This document shows, in pieces, positions 35,843-44,542 of a stretch of 64,000 nt of DNA. The position numbers and the translations under genes are program-made. Below the pieces are notes generated by a model, which saw nothing but the letters and a program-made list of their open reading frames with translations, was not told the origin of the DNA and did no database searches. The DNA comes from Hymenobacter aerilatus (GTDB lineage: Bacteria; Bacteroidota; Bacteroidia; Cytophagales; Hymenobacteraceae). Where the stretch lies: NCBI RefSeq assembly GCF_022921095.1, contig NZ_CP095053.1, positions 972,501 to 1,036,500 of the forward strand, given 5' to 3'. Numbering within the stretch: position 1 is the stretch's first letter; each line of letters starts with the position of its first letter.

Positions 35843-35868
35843 GTTGCGAGTTGTCAATCCCTAAAGAT

Positions 35869-35970
35869 TGTCATCCTGAGCAGCGCGAAGGACCTTCTCA
35901 CGCATGAACAAGTCCTTGGTACGTCTATCGTTCTACCGTGAGAAGGTCCTTCGCGCTGCTCAGGATGACA
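35869..35970. repeat. REP-like hairpin element, copy 6
   Basis: TGTCATCCTGAGCAGCGCGA with AGGACCTTCTCACGC on the left, CGTGAGAAGGTCCTTCGCGC and TGCTCAGGATGACA on the right. It follows the aspartoacylase-like gene. Confidence 0.92.
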
Positions 35971-36084
35971 GATCCCAATAACTACTACCTGACAACTCCT
36001 CCTTAACAACTAAATAACCCGAGGTTTTTCTGTTTCTTTGTTCTGCCCGTAACGGGCGTTTCTACCTTTCTCCTTTTTCCTCGA

Positions 36085-36732
36085 ATGAATAAGACTGCTC
36101 AACTCATTGTCAACGCCGTTTTGGTTCTGGCCGTTGCCGTGCTGTTTTACCTGCACTTCTCCTCCCGCCCTGCTGCCGCGCCGGTAGCTGCTACCCCTAA
36201 GGTGACCATGGCTGCTGATTCTACAGCCGAAGTACCTGTAGATGAGGTAGCCACCGTAGCCAGCGCCGACAGCAACAAAGTAGCCTACGTGGAGTCGAAC
36301 AAGCTGCTGGAGGGCTATAAAGGAATGCAGGTAGCCCGTAAGAGCTTCGAGGTCAAGGCCAAAGGCTGGCAGGCCCAGAATGATGCTTTGGTGCGCAACT
36401 TCCAGGCGGCCGTGCAGAAGTACCAGCAAACGGCCCAGTCGCTGACCAACGAGCAGCGCGCAGCCACCGAGCAGAACCTACAACAGCAGGAAGCCCAGGC
36501 TGGCCAGAAACAACAGCAGCTACAGCAGCAAGCAGCGCAGGAAGAAGCCAAAATGACCAAAACCGTCCTCGACCGCGTGGAAAAGCAGATCGAAAAATAC
36601 GGCAAGGAGAACGGCTACCGCATGATTTTGATTTCGTCGCCCGGCGGTGCCATTGCCTACGCCCGCAAAGAGCTGGACATCACTGCCCCCGTACTGAAAT
36701 ACCTCAACGACGAGTATAGCGCCAAGAAATAA
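36085..36732 (+). CDS. OmpH/Skp-like periplasmic chaperone
   Basis: 215 aa. An N-terminal membrane anchor or uncleaved signal (LIVNAVLVLAVAVLFYLHF) is followed by an Ala/Pro linker and the OmpH domain: VAYVESNKLLEGYKGMQ, a long coiled coil rich in Gln (about residues 100-165), and KYGKENGYRMILISSPGGAI then AYARKELDIT. Skp-type proteins keep outer membrane proteins soluble in the periplasm. It ends with a strong terminator at 36757-36786. Confidence 0.85.
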   Translation: MNKTAQLIVNAVLVLAVAVLFYLHFSSRPAAAPVAATPKVTMAADSTAEVPVDEVATVASADSNKVAYVESNKLLEGYKGMQVARKSFEVKAKGWQAQNDALVRNFQAAVQKYQQTAQSLTNEQRAATEQNLQQQEAQAGQKQQQLQQQAAQEEAKMTKTVLDRVEKQIEKYGKENGYRMILISSPGGAIAYARKELDITAPVLKYLNDEYSAKK

Positions 36733-36756
36733 CACTTACTCTTCGTTCCTGACTTA

Positions 36757-36786
36757 AAAGCCCGGCCGTGTGCCGGGCTTTTTTTG
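36757..36786 (+). terminator. rho-independent terminator of OmpH gene
   Basis: AAAGCCCGG and CCGGGCTTT pair around CCGTGTG, followed by a run of T residues. Confidence 0.92.
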
Positions 36787-36819
36787 TGGTTGTCGCGCAA
36801 TGTCGGTTGGGCTGGCAAC

Positions 36820-36909
36820 GGGTAGGGTAGGGTAGGGTAGGGTAGGGTAGGGTAGGGTAGGGTAGGGTAGGGTAGGGTAGGGTAGGGTAGGGTAGGGTAG
36901 GGTAGGGTA
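36820..36909. repeat. tandem GGGTA pentamer array, 18 copies
   Basis: Eighteen perfect GGGTA units in 90 bases, with no interruption, ending GGGTA-GAGTGACG. The unit contains the word GGTAGGG that is frequent all over the window. The G runs spaced by two bases could fold as G-quadruplexes on the plus strand (C-rich i-motif on the other). The array is not in a gene and its unit is not a multiple of three. Confidence 0.95.
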
Positions 36910-37108
36910 GAGTGACGCGCCATGTTATGTTTCGTAGTTGCCGAAGCGGCACGGGAAACGTGCGCTATACGGTGCTGCTTTTCTTATCCATACTATGAAA
37001 TTACTTTACTCCTTATACCCAATTAAACCTTTGGGGGGTGGCAGGCGTCTAATAGGTATACCATCAACTAACACGCGGTAAGTGCTTGACAAGCTGCGCT
37101 TTTATACT

Positions 37109-37492
37109 ATGAAAAAGTTTCTGAAAATACCCGTTTTACTTCTTGTCTTGGCCGCTGGCAGTCTGCTTAGCGGCTGCGTGGCCTCGGGTGGCGTGGGCTA
37201 CGGCGACGTAGGTCCTTATTACGGTGCCGGGCCGTACTACGGTGGGGCGTATCCCCACTACGGGCGCTATTATGGGGGCTACCATCCGTATGCCCGGCCA
37301 TACTACCGCAACCATACCACCGTGATAGTGCAGCCTACCCCGCGCCGTGCGCCGCGTGGAGTGGTACGACAAAACTATGTGCGCCCCAACACCACGTACC
37401 GCAACAATCCCCGGCCCGCGTACCGCGGCAACAATATGCAGGGTCAGAACCACGGGCCAGTGCAGGGCGGAAGCCGTGGCCGGGTGCGTTAG
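37109..37492 (+). CDS. Tyr/Gly-rich small lipoprotein
   Basis: 127 aa from ATG 37109. The leader ends LLSGC, so it is lipidated. The mature protein is of low complexity: Gly/Tyr-rich (PYYGAGPYYGGAYPHYG, RYYGGYHPYARPYYRN) and then Arg/Asn/Gly-rich to the end. No domain is recognised. It resembles secreted, basic, disordered envelope proteins. A bidirectional terminator follows at 37517. Confidence 0.7.
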   Translation: MKKFLKIPVLLLVLAAGSLLSGCVASGGVGYGDVGPYYGAGPYYGGAYPHYGRYYGGYHPYARPYYRNHTTVIVQPTPRRAPRGVVRQNYVRPNTTYRNNPRPAYRGNNMQGQNHGPVQGGSRGRVR

Positions 37493-37516
37493 AGCGCTGT
37501 AGATGAAGTGATTATT

Positions 37517-37561
37517 AAAAAAAAGCCCCAGGCAACGAAGTATTGCCTGGGGCTTTTTTTT
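37517..37561. terminator. bidirectional terminator
   Basis: A run of eight A, then GCCCCAGGCAA / TTGCCTGGGGC around CGAAGTA, then eight T. It serves both the lipoprotein gene (plus) and the LacI gene (minus). Confidence 0.95.
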
Positions 37562-37584
37562 ATGTGGTTTGCGTAGCTGTTTGC

Positions 37585-38601
37585 TCACAAAGTTGCTGTT
37601 GAGCGGCGCTTGATGAGTTTCGATTTCAGCTCTTGACTCTGAGTGGGTAGGGTAGGGCGGTTCTTGAGAATTGCTTTGAACAGGATGCGTGCCGCCTCCC
37701 TACCTATTTCGTAGGCCGGCTGGGTGATGGTGGTGAGAGGCGGATCGAGCAGATCGGCAATTTCCAGGTTGGAAAAGCTGATGATTTTCACGTCTTCCGG
37801 AATGCGGCGGCCCAGGTGGCGACACGCCAGGTAGCTACTCATGGCCAGCGTTTCCACGGATGCAAAGATGCCATCGACGGCCGGGTTTTGCTGCAGTAGC
37901 TCCTGAATAAGGGCTTGGTTGTGGGCCTTGTTGGGGGTGCCGTGCAGCAGCAGGGTAGGGTCGGGCGTGAGGCCGTGGTCCCGCAGCGCGTCGTGGTAGC
38001 CTTGCAGTCGCTTCTGCCCAATGGATAGGCGGTCGGAGATGAGCAGGTGGGCAATGTGGAGGCAGCCGGCATCCAGCAAATGCTGGGTGGCCTGGTAGCC
38101 ACTCTGGTAGTCGTCGGTGGTAATTTTGGCCGTGGCAAACTCCTCGCACACCCGGTCGAAAAACACCATGGGCGTGCGGCGGGCCTGTAACTTACCGAAG
38201 TGAGTGAAATCCTGCGTGGCACCCGCCACCGATGCTAGCAGCCCATCTACCCGGCCGCTGGCAAGGTGCTGCACAATGGTGGCCTCCTGCGCGGCGTCAT
38301 CGTGGGTGAGGTAGATGAGCACGTGGTAGTTGTTTTCGCGGGCCACCTCCTCAATGCCATTGATAGCCAGCGAGAAAAAGTTGTTGGCTACTTCCGGAAT
38401 CACCACGCCGATGGTTTTGCTTTTCTGCCGGCGCAGGCTGCTAGCGTAGGGGTTGGGCTCATAGCCCAGCTGCCGGGCCAGCTCCTGCACCTTGGCCTTG
38501 GTCGTCGCGCTTATCTCGTAGCTGTCGCTCAATGCCCTGGAAACGGTGGATACCGATAGGTTCAGCTCCTGGGCAAGCTGTTTGAGATTGACGGGATTCA
38601 T
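37585..38601 (-). CDS. LacI family transcriptional regulator
   Basis: 338 aa. The N-terminal helix-turn-helix reads LKQLAQELNLSVSTVSRALS with hinge helix SSLRRQKSKTIGVVIPE. The ligand domain (DGLLASVAGATQD, MVFFDRV, GIFASVETLAMSSYLACRHL) is of the periplasmic-binding-protein type. It lies at the end of the minus-strand glycan operon, and two LacI-type operator sites (47705-47718, 47837-47850) lie at the far divergent promoter, so it probably controls this locus in response to a sugar. Confidence 0.92.
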   Translation of the reverse strand: MNPVNLKQLAQELNLSVSTVSRALSDSYEISATTKAKVQELARQLGYEPNPYASSLRRQKSKTIGVVIPEVANNFFSLAINGIEEVARENNYHVLIYLTHDDAAQEATIVQHLASGRVDGLLASVAGATQDFTHFGKLQARRTPMVFFDRVCEEFATAKITTDDYQSGYQATQHLLDAGCLHIAHLLISDRLSIGQKRLQGYHDALRDHGLTPDPTLLLHGTPNKAHNQALIQELLQQNPAVDGIFASVETLAMSSYLACRHLGRRIPEDVKIISFSNLEIADLLDPPLTTITQPAYEIGREAARILFKAILKNRPTLPTQSQELKSKLIKRRSTATL

Positions 38602-38700
38602 CCCGAAAAATAGCCATTATTTGCGTTTCTGCCCTGTATGTTTGTGCTGCGCAGGGGTATGCACGGGTAATTGTTCGCCTGTCCCCGGGTAGCACCAAGC

Positions 38701-38728
38701 AAAAAGCCCGACCAGTTGGCCGGGCTTT
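38701..38728 (-). terminator. terminator of DUF6807 gene
   Basis: On the minus strand AAAGCCCGGCC and GGTCGGGCTTT pair with one mismatch around AACT, and TTT extends the T run. It separates DUF6807 from the lacI gene, so lacI may have its own promoter. Confidence 0.8.
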
Positions 38729-38778
38729 ACAGTGGGTAGGGCGTGGCCAGGGTAGGAGCCAGCAACTTGCCGCCGCGC

Positions 38779-39831
38779 TTACTTGGTTACGGCCACACGC
38801 TTCTTGGCAAAGTTGGCAGCTGATTCCTCTACTTGTGCAGGTGCCAGCACCTTCACACCATTGCTGATAACAACGCGGTAGCGAAAGCTCACCGACTCGC
38901 CTTTTTTGAGCTGTAGGTTTTTCGCCGATTTGCCTTCCGTAAATATTTTCTCGCCCAAGGGGTTGGCCGCAAACAACCCGTAGCCGCGAGCGTGCCAGAA
39001 GGTAGGGTAGTTGGGGTTGGTCGGGTGGTCGATAATGGCAACGCTCACAGAGTCGTTGCCCATTTTGCCGTAGGCCATGCACCAGGCGGCGCGGGTGCTC
39101 CAGGCGTCGTTGCCGCGCTTGCCGGCGCTGGTGAGGTAGTTGCCGTTGGCTACCTTGTCGGTGCCGCCCTTCACTACGGTCACGTTGCCTTTATCGTCGG
39201 TGAACTTTTGGTCTTTCGTCTCCGGGATTTGCAGGGCGTGGGCCAGCCGCAGCCCCAGCATGCCGTCTTTGGCATCGGTGAAGGTGACGGTGGTGTTTGC
39301 TTTCAGGGTAGTATAGCGGTCGATGATGCGCTGCTGGGCCGTGCCGCTGAACTCCAGGCGGGTGGTTTCTTCCAGCAGCACGTCGCGTTGCTGGTTGGTC
39401 CAGTTGGCGTGGTAGGCGAGGGTGCCGGTAGAGCCGTTGGTGGTTTCCAGAATTTTATCCGTCCGGATCCAGCCATAGTTGGCCTTTTTCTCGGCCGGAA
39501 TAGCGTAGGAGTTGTTCCAGAAATCCAGACCGTTCACATTCTCGAAGTTGAACCACAGGCCCAGGTGGTGCGGGTGGTCGGTGGGGTCGCCGGGCTGGGG
39601 CGCCACCGGAAAGCCGCGGGTGACGACGGCACCGCTGGCTGCGTGCAGCGGGTATAGCACAGGCTTTTCCAGCGTATCGGGGTAGAGGAAGCTGGTGAAG
39701 AGTTGCTTGCCTACAAACACGTCTATTTTGCGGGCCTTCGGGTCTTTTGCCAGTCGTACAGGTTGCGCCTGCTGCGCGTATGCGGCAGAACAATAGAGCA
39801 GGGGCAGAAGTAGATAGAGTGCTTTTCTCAT
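38779..39831 (-). CDS. DUF6807 (PmoA-like) family protein
   Basis: 350 aa from ATG 39831 with a signal peptide ending AAYAQ. Motifs include FTSFLYPDTLEKPVLYPLHA, TRGFPVAPQPGDPTDHPHH (conserved DHPHH-type motif), GLWFNFENVNGLDFWNN and WCMAYGKMGNDSVSVAIIDH then PTNPNYPTFWHARGYGLF. This family occurs in glycan loci beside Gfo/Idh/MocA and DUF1080 genes; the DHPHHxGLW and FWHARGYG segments suggest a sugar-active periplasmic enzyme, but the activity is not established for this sequence. Confidence 0.82.
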   Translation of the reverse strand: MRKALYLLLPLLYCSAAYAQQAQPVRLAKDPKARKIDVFVGKQLFTSFLYPDTLEKPVLYPLHAASGAVVTRGFPVAPQPGDPTDHPHHLGLWFNFENVNGLDFWNNSYAIPAEKKANYGWIRTDKILETTNGSTGTLAYHANWTNQQRDVLLEETTRLEFSGTAQQRIIDRYTTLKANTTVTFTDAKDGMLGLRLAHALQIPETKDQKFTDDKGNVTVVKGGTDKVANGNYLTSAGKRGNDAWSTRAAWCMAYGKMGNDSVSVAIIDHPTNPNYPTFWHARGYGLFAANPLGEKIFTEGKSAKNLQLKKGESVSFRYRVVISNGVKVLAPAQVEESAANFAKKRVAVTK

Positions 39832-39865
39832 TGCAATACAGTAAGCAGACAAGTACAAGATGAAA

Positions 39866-39910
39866 CCCGTGTCCCTACCCCCTTCTGCAGTAGAGGGGTA
39901 GGGACACGGG
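39866..39910. other. long hairpin between Gfo/Idh and DUF6807 genes
   Basis: CCCGTGTCCCTACCCC pairs with GGGGTAGGGACACGGG around CTTCTGCAGTAGA. It is very stable but has no T tract; it may stabilise the upstream transcript end or attenuate reading into DUF6807. Confidence 0.7.
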
Positions 39911-39923
39911 CTCTGGCAGCAAC

Positions 39924-41279
<1,356 letters not shown>

Positions 41280-41327
41280 ATAGAAAGGCTGTTTGCTAGG
41301 TGGGGAATAGGGTAGGGAACCGTGTGC

Positions 41328-42707
41328 TTACTTCAACTCCTTCATCTTGATGCTGCGGAAGGAAACTAGGTTGCCGTGGTCTTGTAGCAGCAAATGGCCT
41401 TTTGGCGCTTCCCCGAAGTTGGGCCACACCTTGTATTTGCTGATGGCTACCAGGTCGCGGAAATCTTTGGAGCCGCGTTCGTACTCCAGCACCTTCGAGC
41501 CGTTGAGGTAGTGCTCCACGTGGTTGTTGGGGTAGACCACCACGCGGCCCGTGTTCCACTCGCCAATGGGGTGGATAAAGCGCGGCGACTTGTCGGCCTT
41601 TTTCAGGTCGTAGAGCGAGGCTAGGGTGCGGTTGCCGTCGCGCCCGAGTTTGGCGTCGGGGTGCCGTTCGTCGTCCAGCACCTGGTACTCCAGACCGATG
41701 GCCGAGCCCTGGGTTTTCTCGTCTAAGGTCACAAAGTATTTCACGCCGCTGTTGGCGCCGGGCGTCAGCTTAAACTCAAACGACAGGTCGAAGGCGCTGT
41801 ACTGGTCGTCGCTCACAATGTCGCCGCCGTTGGCCGCCTCCTTGCCCTCCGACGATAGCACCGTCATCGTGCCGTCCGTTACCTGCCAGCCCTGGGCCGG
41901 GAAAGCACCGCCTTTGGCACTGTGCCAGCCTTTGTTGGTTTTGCCGTCGAAGAGCAGCTTCCAGCCGCCTTTCTTTTCGCTGGCTGTGAGCGTATTCGGT
42001 ACAAAGTTTACCACATACACATCACTTGGGAAAGCCGTGGGCTGCAAGTTGGTGGTCTTGATTTTGATGTTCTTGAAGTAAATTTTCTTCCCCTCCTGCG
42101 CCTTGTCGGAGATGCCGTGCACTTGCAGGCCAATGAAGCCCTTGGGATCCAGCGGGTCTACCACGTAGGCCACGGGCACGTTGTTGAGCCAGGTTTTCGT
42201 CTCGTTGCCGATGCACTCAATCTTGAGGTGGTTGTACTGCCCGGCTTTGTAGGCCGTTTTGGCCTCGGGGTGCAGATCCAGGGGGTAGAGCCACTGCCGG
42301 CGCGCCTCATCGTAGATGCCGCCCGACCAGCTCCGCGCCGAGGGGTCTATTTCTACTTGCCGGCCGTATACCTTGCCCTTCTGCTCCGGCGAGTCGAAGT
42401 GGCTGCGGGTTTGCACGCCGGAGTTGCCCTCGTTGCTTTCCAACTTGATGTCCAGCTCCAGCACAAAGTCGCCATATTCTTTCTCCGTCACCAGAAAAGT
42501 GTTGCCAGAGTTCATCACGGTAGTGCCCACAATAGCGCCGTTTTCCACCTTATAGTCAGCGGTGCCGGCCAGCTTTTTCCAGCCTTTCAGCGTTTTGCCG
42601 TCAAACAGGTTTTGCCAAGTATCGGCCGGTTTGGGTGCCGGCGGGTTGTGGAAAGCAGTTAGCAGAAAGGTAGCGGCGCAGGTGGTCAGAAAGGTTGTTG
42701 GTTTCAA
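41328..42707 (-). CDS. tandem DUF1080 (3-keto-disaccharide hydrolase-like) protein
   Basis: 459 aa with a signal peptide. It has two copies of the DUF1080 beta-jelly-roll domain: copy one starts WQNLFDGKTLKGWKKLAGTA (near residue 32), copy two starts WKLLFDGKTNKGWHSAKGGA (near 246). Each has the typical LEFKL/LDIKL and NSGV strands (SNEGNSGVQTRS, TPGANSGVKYF). DUF1080 proteins in gut Bacteroides have been linked to hydrolysis of 3-keto-glycosides made by Gfo/Idh/MocA dehydrogenases, and the next gene here is such a dehydrogenase. Confidence 0.88.
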   Translation of the reverse strand: MKPTTFLTTCAATFLLTAFHNPPAPKPADTWQNLFDGKTLKGWKKLAGTADYKVENGAIVGTTVMNSGNTFLVTEKEYGDFVLELDIKLESNEGNSGVQTRSHFDSPEQKGKVYGRQVEIDPSARSWSGGIYDEARRQWLYPLDLHPEAKTAYKAGQYNHLKIECIGNETKTWLNNVPVAYVVDPLDPKGFIGLQVHGISDKAQEGKKIYFKNIKIKTTNLQPTAFPSDVYVVNFVPNTLTASEKKGGWKLLFDGKTNKGWHSAKGGAFPAQGWQVTDGTMTVLSSEGKEAANGGDIVSDDQYSAFDLSFEFKLTPGANSGVKYFVTLDEKTQGSAIGLEYQVLDDERHPDAKLGRDGNRTLASLYDLKKADKSPRFIHPIGEWNTGRVVVYPNNHVEHYLNGSKVLEYERGSKDFRDLVAISKYKVWPNFGEAPKGHLLLQDHGNLVSFRSIKMKELK

Positions 42708-42774
42708 GGAGTGGGGAGTAAGGTGGATGAGTGTGTTGTTGGAGTAAGCTACTCTTTTTTACCAGAATAGGCAG

Positions 42775-42808
42775 GCCGTTGGCACTTCCATATAGAAGTG
42801 CCAACGGC
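42775..42808 (-). terminator. hairpin after susD
   Basis: GCCGTTGGCACTTC and GAAGTGCCAACGGC are perfect 14-bp arms around CATATA. It lies between susD and the DUF1080 gene; on the minus strand the stretch after it includes TTTTTT-free sequence until AAAAAAGAGTAGC, so termination may be partial. Confidence 0.65.
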
Positions 42809-42819
42809 TGGAGGGTTGC

Positions 42820-44469
42820 TTAATAGCCAGGATTTTGCGGGAAGGCAGCGGCCCCGCCCGCCGTGCGGTCAATTTGGTTTTGCGGAATGGGGCGCAACAC
42901 GTGATAGTCTTTGATGTTGGGGGCACCATCAGGATTGTAGAGCTTCACGCGCTCTATCAGCTTGCCCCAGCGCTTCAAATCAAACCACCGAAACATCTCG
43001 CCCAGCAGCTCCCGCTCGCGCTCTTCCATAATAAACTCCATCGTCAGCTGGTCAGCGGTGATTTGCATGGCGGCCTCCTTGCCCGCAAACGCCGCCCGCC
43101 GCCGCACCGCGTTGATATGGGGTAGTGCCTCGTTTGCTTTGCCCTGCTTCAGCAGCGCTTCGGCCGCAATCAGGTGCGTTTCGGCCAGCCTAAACATCAG
43201 GAAGTCGCGGCTGCCGTTCAGGTAGGATAAATCGGGCCGCAGAGCATCAAGAAACTTGGTGAGGGTAGGAAAAAGGCGTGCACTATACAGGCTGGGCACC
43301 AGCACCTGGTAGGGCTTGCTGGCGCGCTTGGCCCGTGACCATTCCTCGCCGGGCAGGTAAATGGCCGTATCGCCCAGCTGGTAGGTAACGCGCGTTTTGG
43401 TGTTGTCGAAGACGTTGGTATACGTGCCGGGCTTGTTGCTGAGGTACGTGGTGCGGAAGCTTTTCTGGTAGCGCGAGTCGTTGGTGCGGTCCTTGAAAAT
43501 GGTGTTCAGCGTGTAGTTGGTCGGCCGGAAACGCTTGTAAGGACGGCCGTAAAAAACGTCGCGTTGCATGCCGGCCACCACGTCGTACTCCATCAGAAAG
43601 TGAATGTGCGTTTCGTTGCCGGAGCCGTTGGTGGTGGGGTCGGAGGTGTACTGGGTAGCAAAAATCACCTCGTCGTTCACCTCGCCCGCGCCCTGCGCAA
43701 ACACGTTGGCAAAGTCGGGGAGCAGGCGGTAGGAGTAGTTCTTGATGACATTTTGGGCGTAGGTAGCGGCCTGGGCGTAGTCATCGGCGGCAGCGGCTTC
43801 GGAGGTGGCTTTGGTGAGGTACACCCGCGCCAGCAGGTGCTCACAGGCGCCTTTGGTCACGCGGCCGTAGTCGGTAGTGGAGTTTAGGTCGGGTAGGGCT
43901 TCCTGCAAGTCCTTCACAATGGCGGCGTATACCTGGGGCACCGGCGTGCGCGAAGCCTCCTTGGTGGCCGTAGCGTTTTGCTCTAGTACCAGCGGCACCG
44001 CTCCAAACATCTGCACAAGAATAAAATAGTGGTGCGCCCGCAGAAACTTCACCTCCGCCACGCGGCGCTTTTTCACGGCCTCTTCCAGGCCCGTCACGTT
44101 CGGGGCCTGGGCCACCACCGCGTTGGCCGTGTTGATACCCAGGTAGAAGGCGTTCCAAATATCGTTGAGGTAGCCTGTGCGAGCGTCGAGCTGGGTGGTG
44201 TACTGATTCACAAACTTATACACCCCATCCGACCCCATCGTGTAGGTGTCAGTGCCGAACACGGTCATGGTCATGCCACTTTCGCGGCCGTAGTAGTCGC
44301 GCAGAGAGGCGTACACGGCTTGAGTAGCCGCGTTGAAGCCAGCCGGGCTGGTAATGTATTGGGAGCCCACCTGCGAAATCACTTCCTCTTCCAGCAAATC
44401 ATTGCACGAGGAACTAGCCGCTAAAACGAAAGCTGCTGCAAGCAACCTGCTGTATGTCAAGAATTTCAT
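42820..44469 (-). CDS. RagB/SusD family nutrient-uptake lipoprotein
   Basis: 549 aa. The leader ends LAASSSCNDLLEEEV, giving a lipidated Cys. The TPR-type core of SusD has YFILVQMFGAVPLVLEQ, AIVKDLQEALPDL, AYLTKA-like RVYLTKATSEA, and at the end REKELLGE-like ERERELLGEMFRWFDLKRWG and RPIPQNQIDRTAGG. It binds glycan at the cell surface together with the SusC channel encoded just upstream. The ligand cannot be read from the sequence; neighbouring genes point to a uronic-acid-containing sugar. Confidence 0.93.
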   Translation of the reverse strand: MKFLTYSRLLAAAFVLAASSSCNDLLEEEVISQVGSQYITSPAGFNAATQAVYASLRDYYGRESGMTMTVFGTDTYTMGSDGVYKFVNQYTTQLDARTGYLNDIWNAFYLGINTANAVVAQAPNVTGLEEAVKKRRVAEVKFLRAHHYFILVQMFGAVPLVLEQNATATKEASRTPVPQVYAAIVKDLQEALPDLNSTTDYGRVTKGACEHLLARVYLTKATSEAAAADDYAQAATYAQNVIKNYSYRLLPDFANVFAQGAGEVNDEVIFATQYTSDPTTNGSGNETHIHFLMEYDVVAGMQRDVFYGRPYKRFRPTNYTLNTIFKDRTNDSRYQKSFRTTYLSNKPGTYTNVFDNTKTRVTYQLGDTAIYLPGEEWSRAKRASKPYQVLVPSLYSARLFPTLTKFLDALRPDLSYLNGSRDFLMFRLAETHLIAAEALLKQGKANEALPHINAVRRRAAFAGKEAAMQITADQLTMEFIMEERERELLGEMFRWFDLKRWGKLIERVKLYNPDGAPNIKDYHVLRPIPQNQIDRTAGGAAAFPQNPGY

Positions 44470-44542
44470 AAGAATACATCGGAGTAGTTGAACAACGGAC
44501 TACCGCGCGGCACCGCAGCCGGCAGGGTAGGGGTAGAAAGGC

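Larger units (their letters stand above)
36733..37108. other. 376-base intergenic region with terminator and GGGTA array
   Basis: Contents in order: OmpH terminator, the 18-copy GGGTA array, then about 200 bases of ordinary, moderately AT-rich DNA leading to a lipoprotein gene. A 28-codon frame (36995-37081) occurs here but I do not call it a gene. Confidence 0.8.

Noticed and set aside
36820..36909. GGGTA array as a CRISPR or true telomere
   Set aside because: There are no spacers, and it is inside the sequence with genes on both sides; only the unit resembles telomeric DNA.
36657..36952. Open frame with LPYPT repeats on the minus strand through the GGGTA array
   Set aside because: The five-base unit gives open frames by itself; the frame has no start context and overlaps the OmpH gene.
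36995..37081. 28-codon frame starting ATGAAATTACTTTACTCC
   Set aside because: Too short, no family, and the following real lipoprotein gene starts only 28 bases later with the same TACTATGAAA context; may be a duplicated start region.
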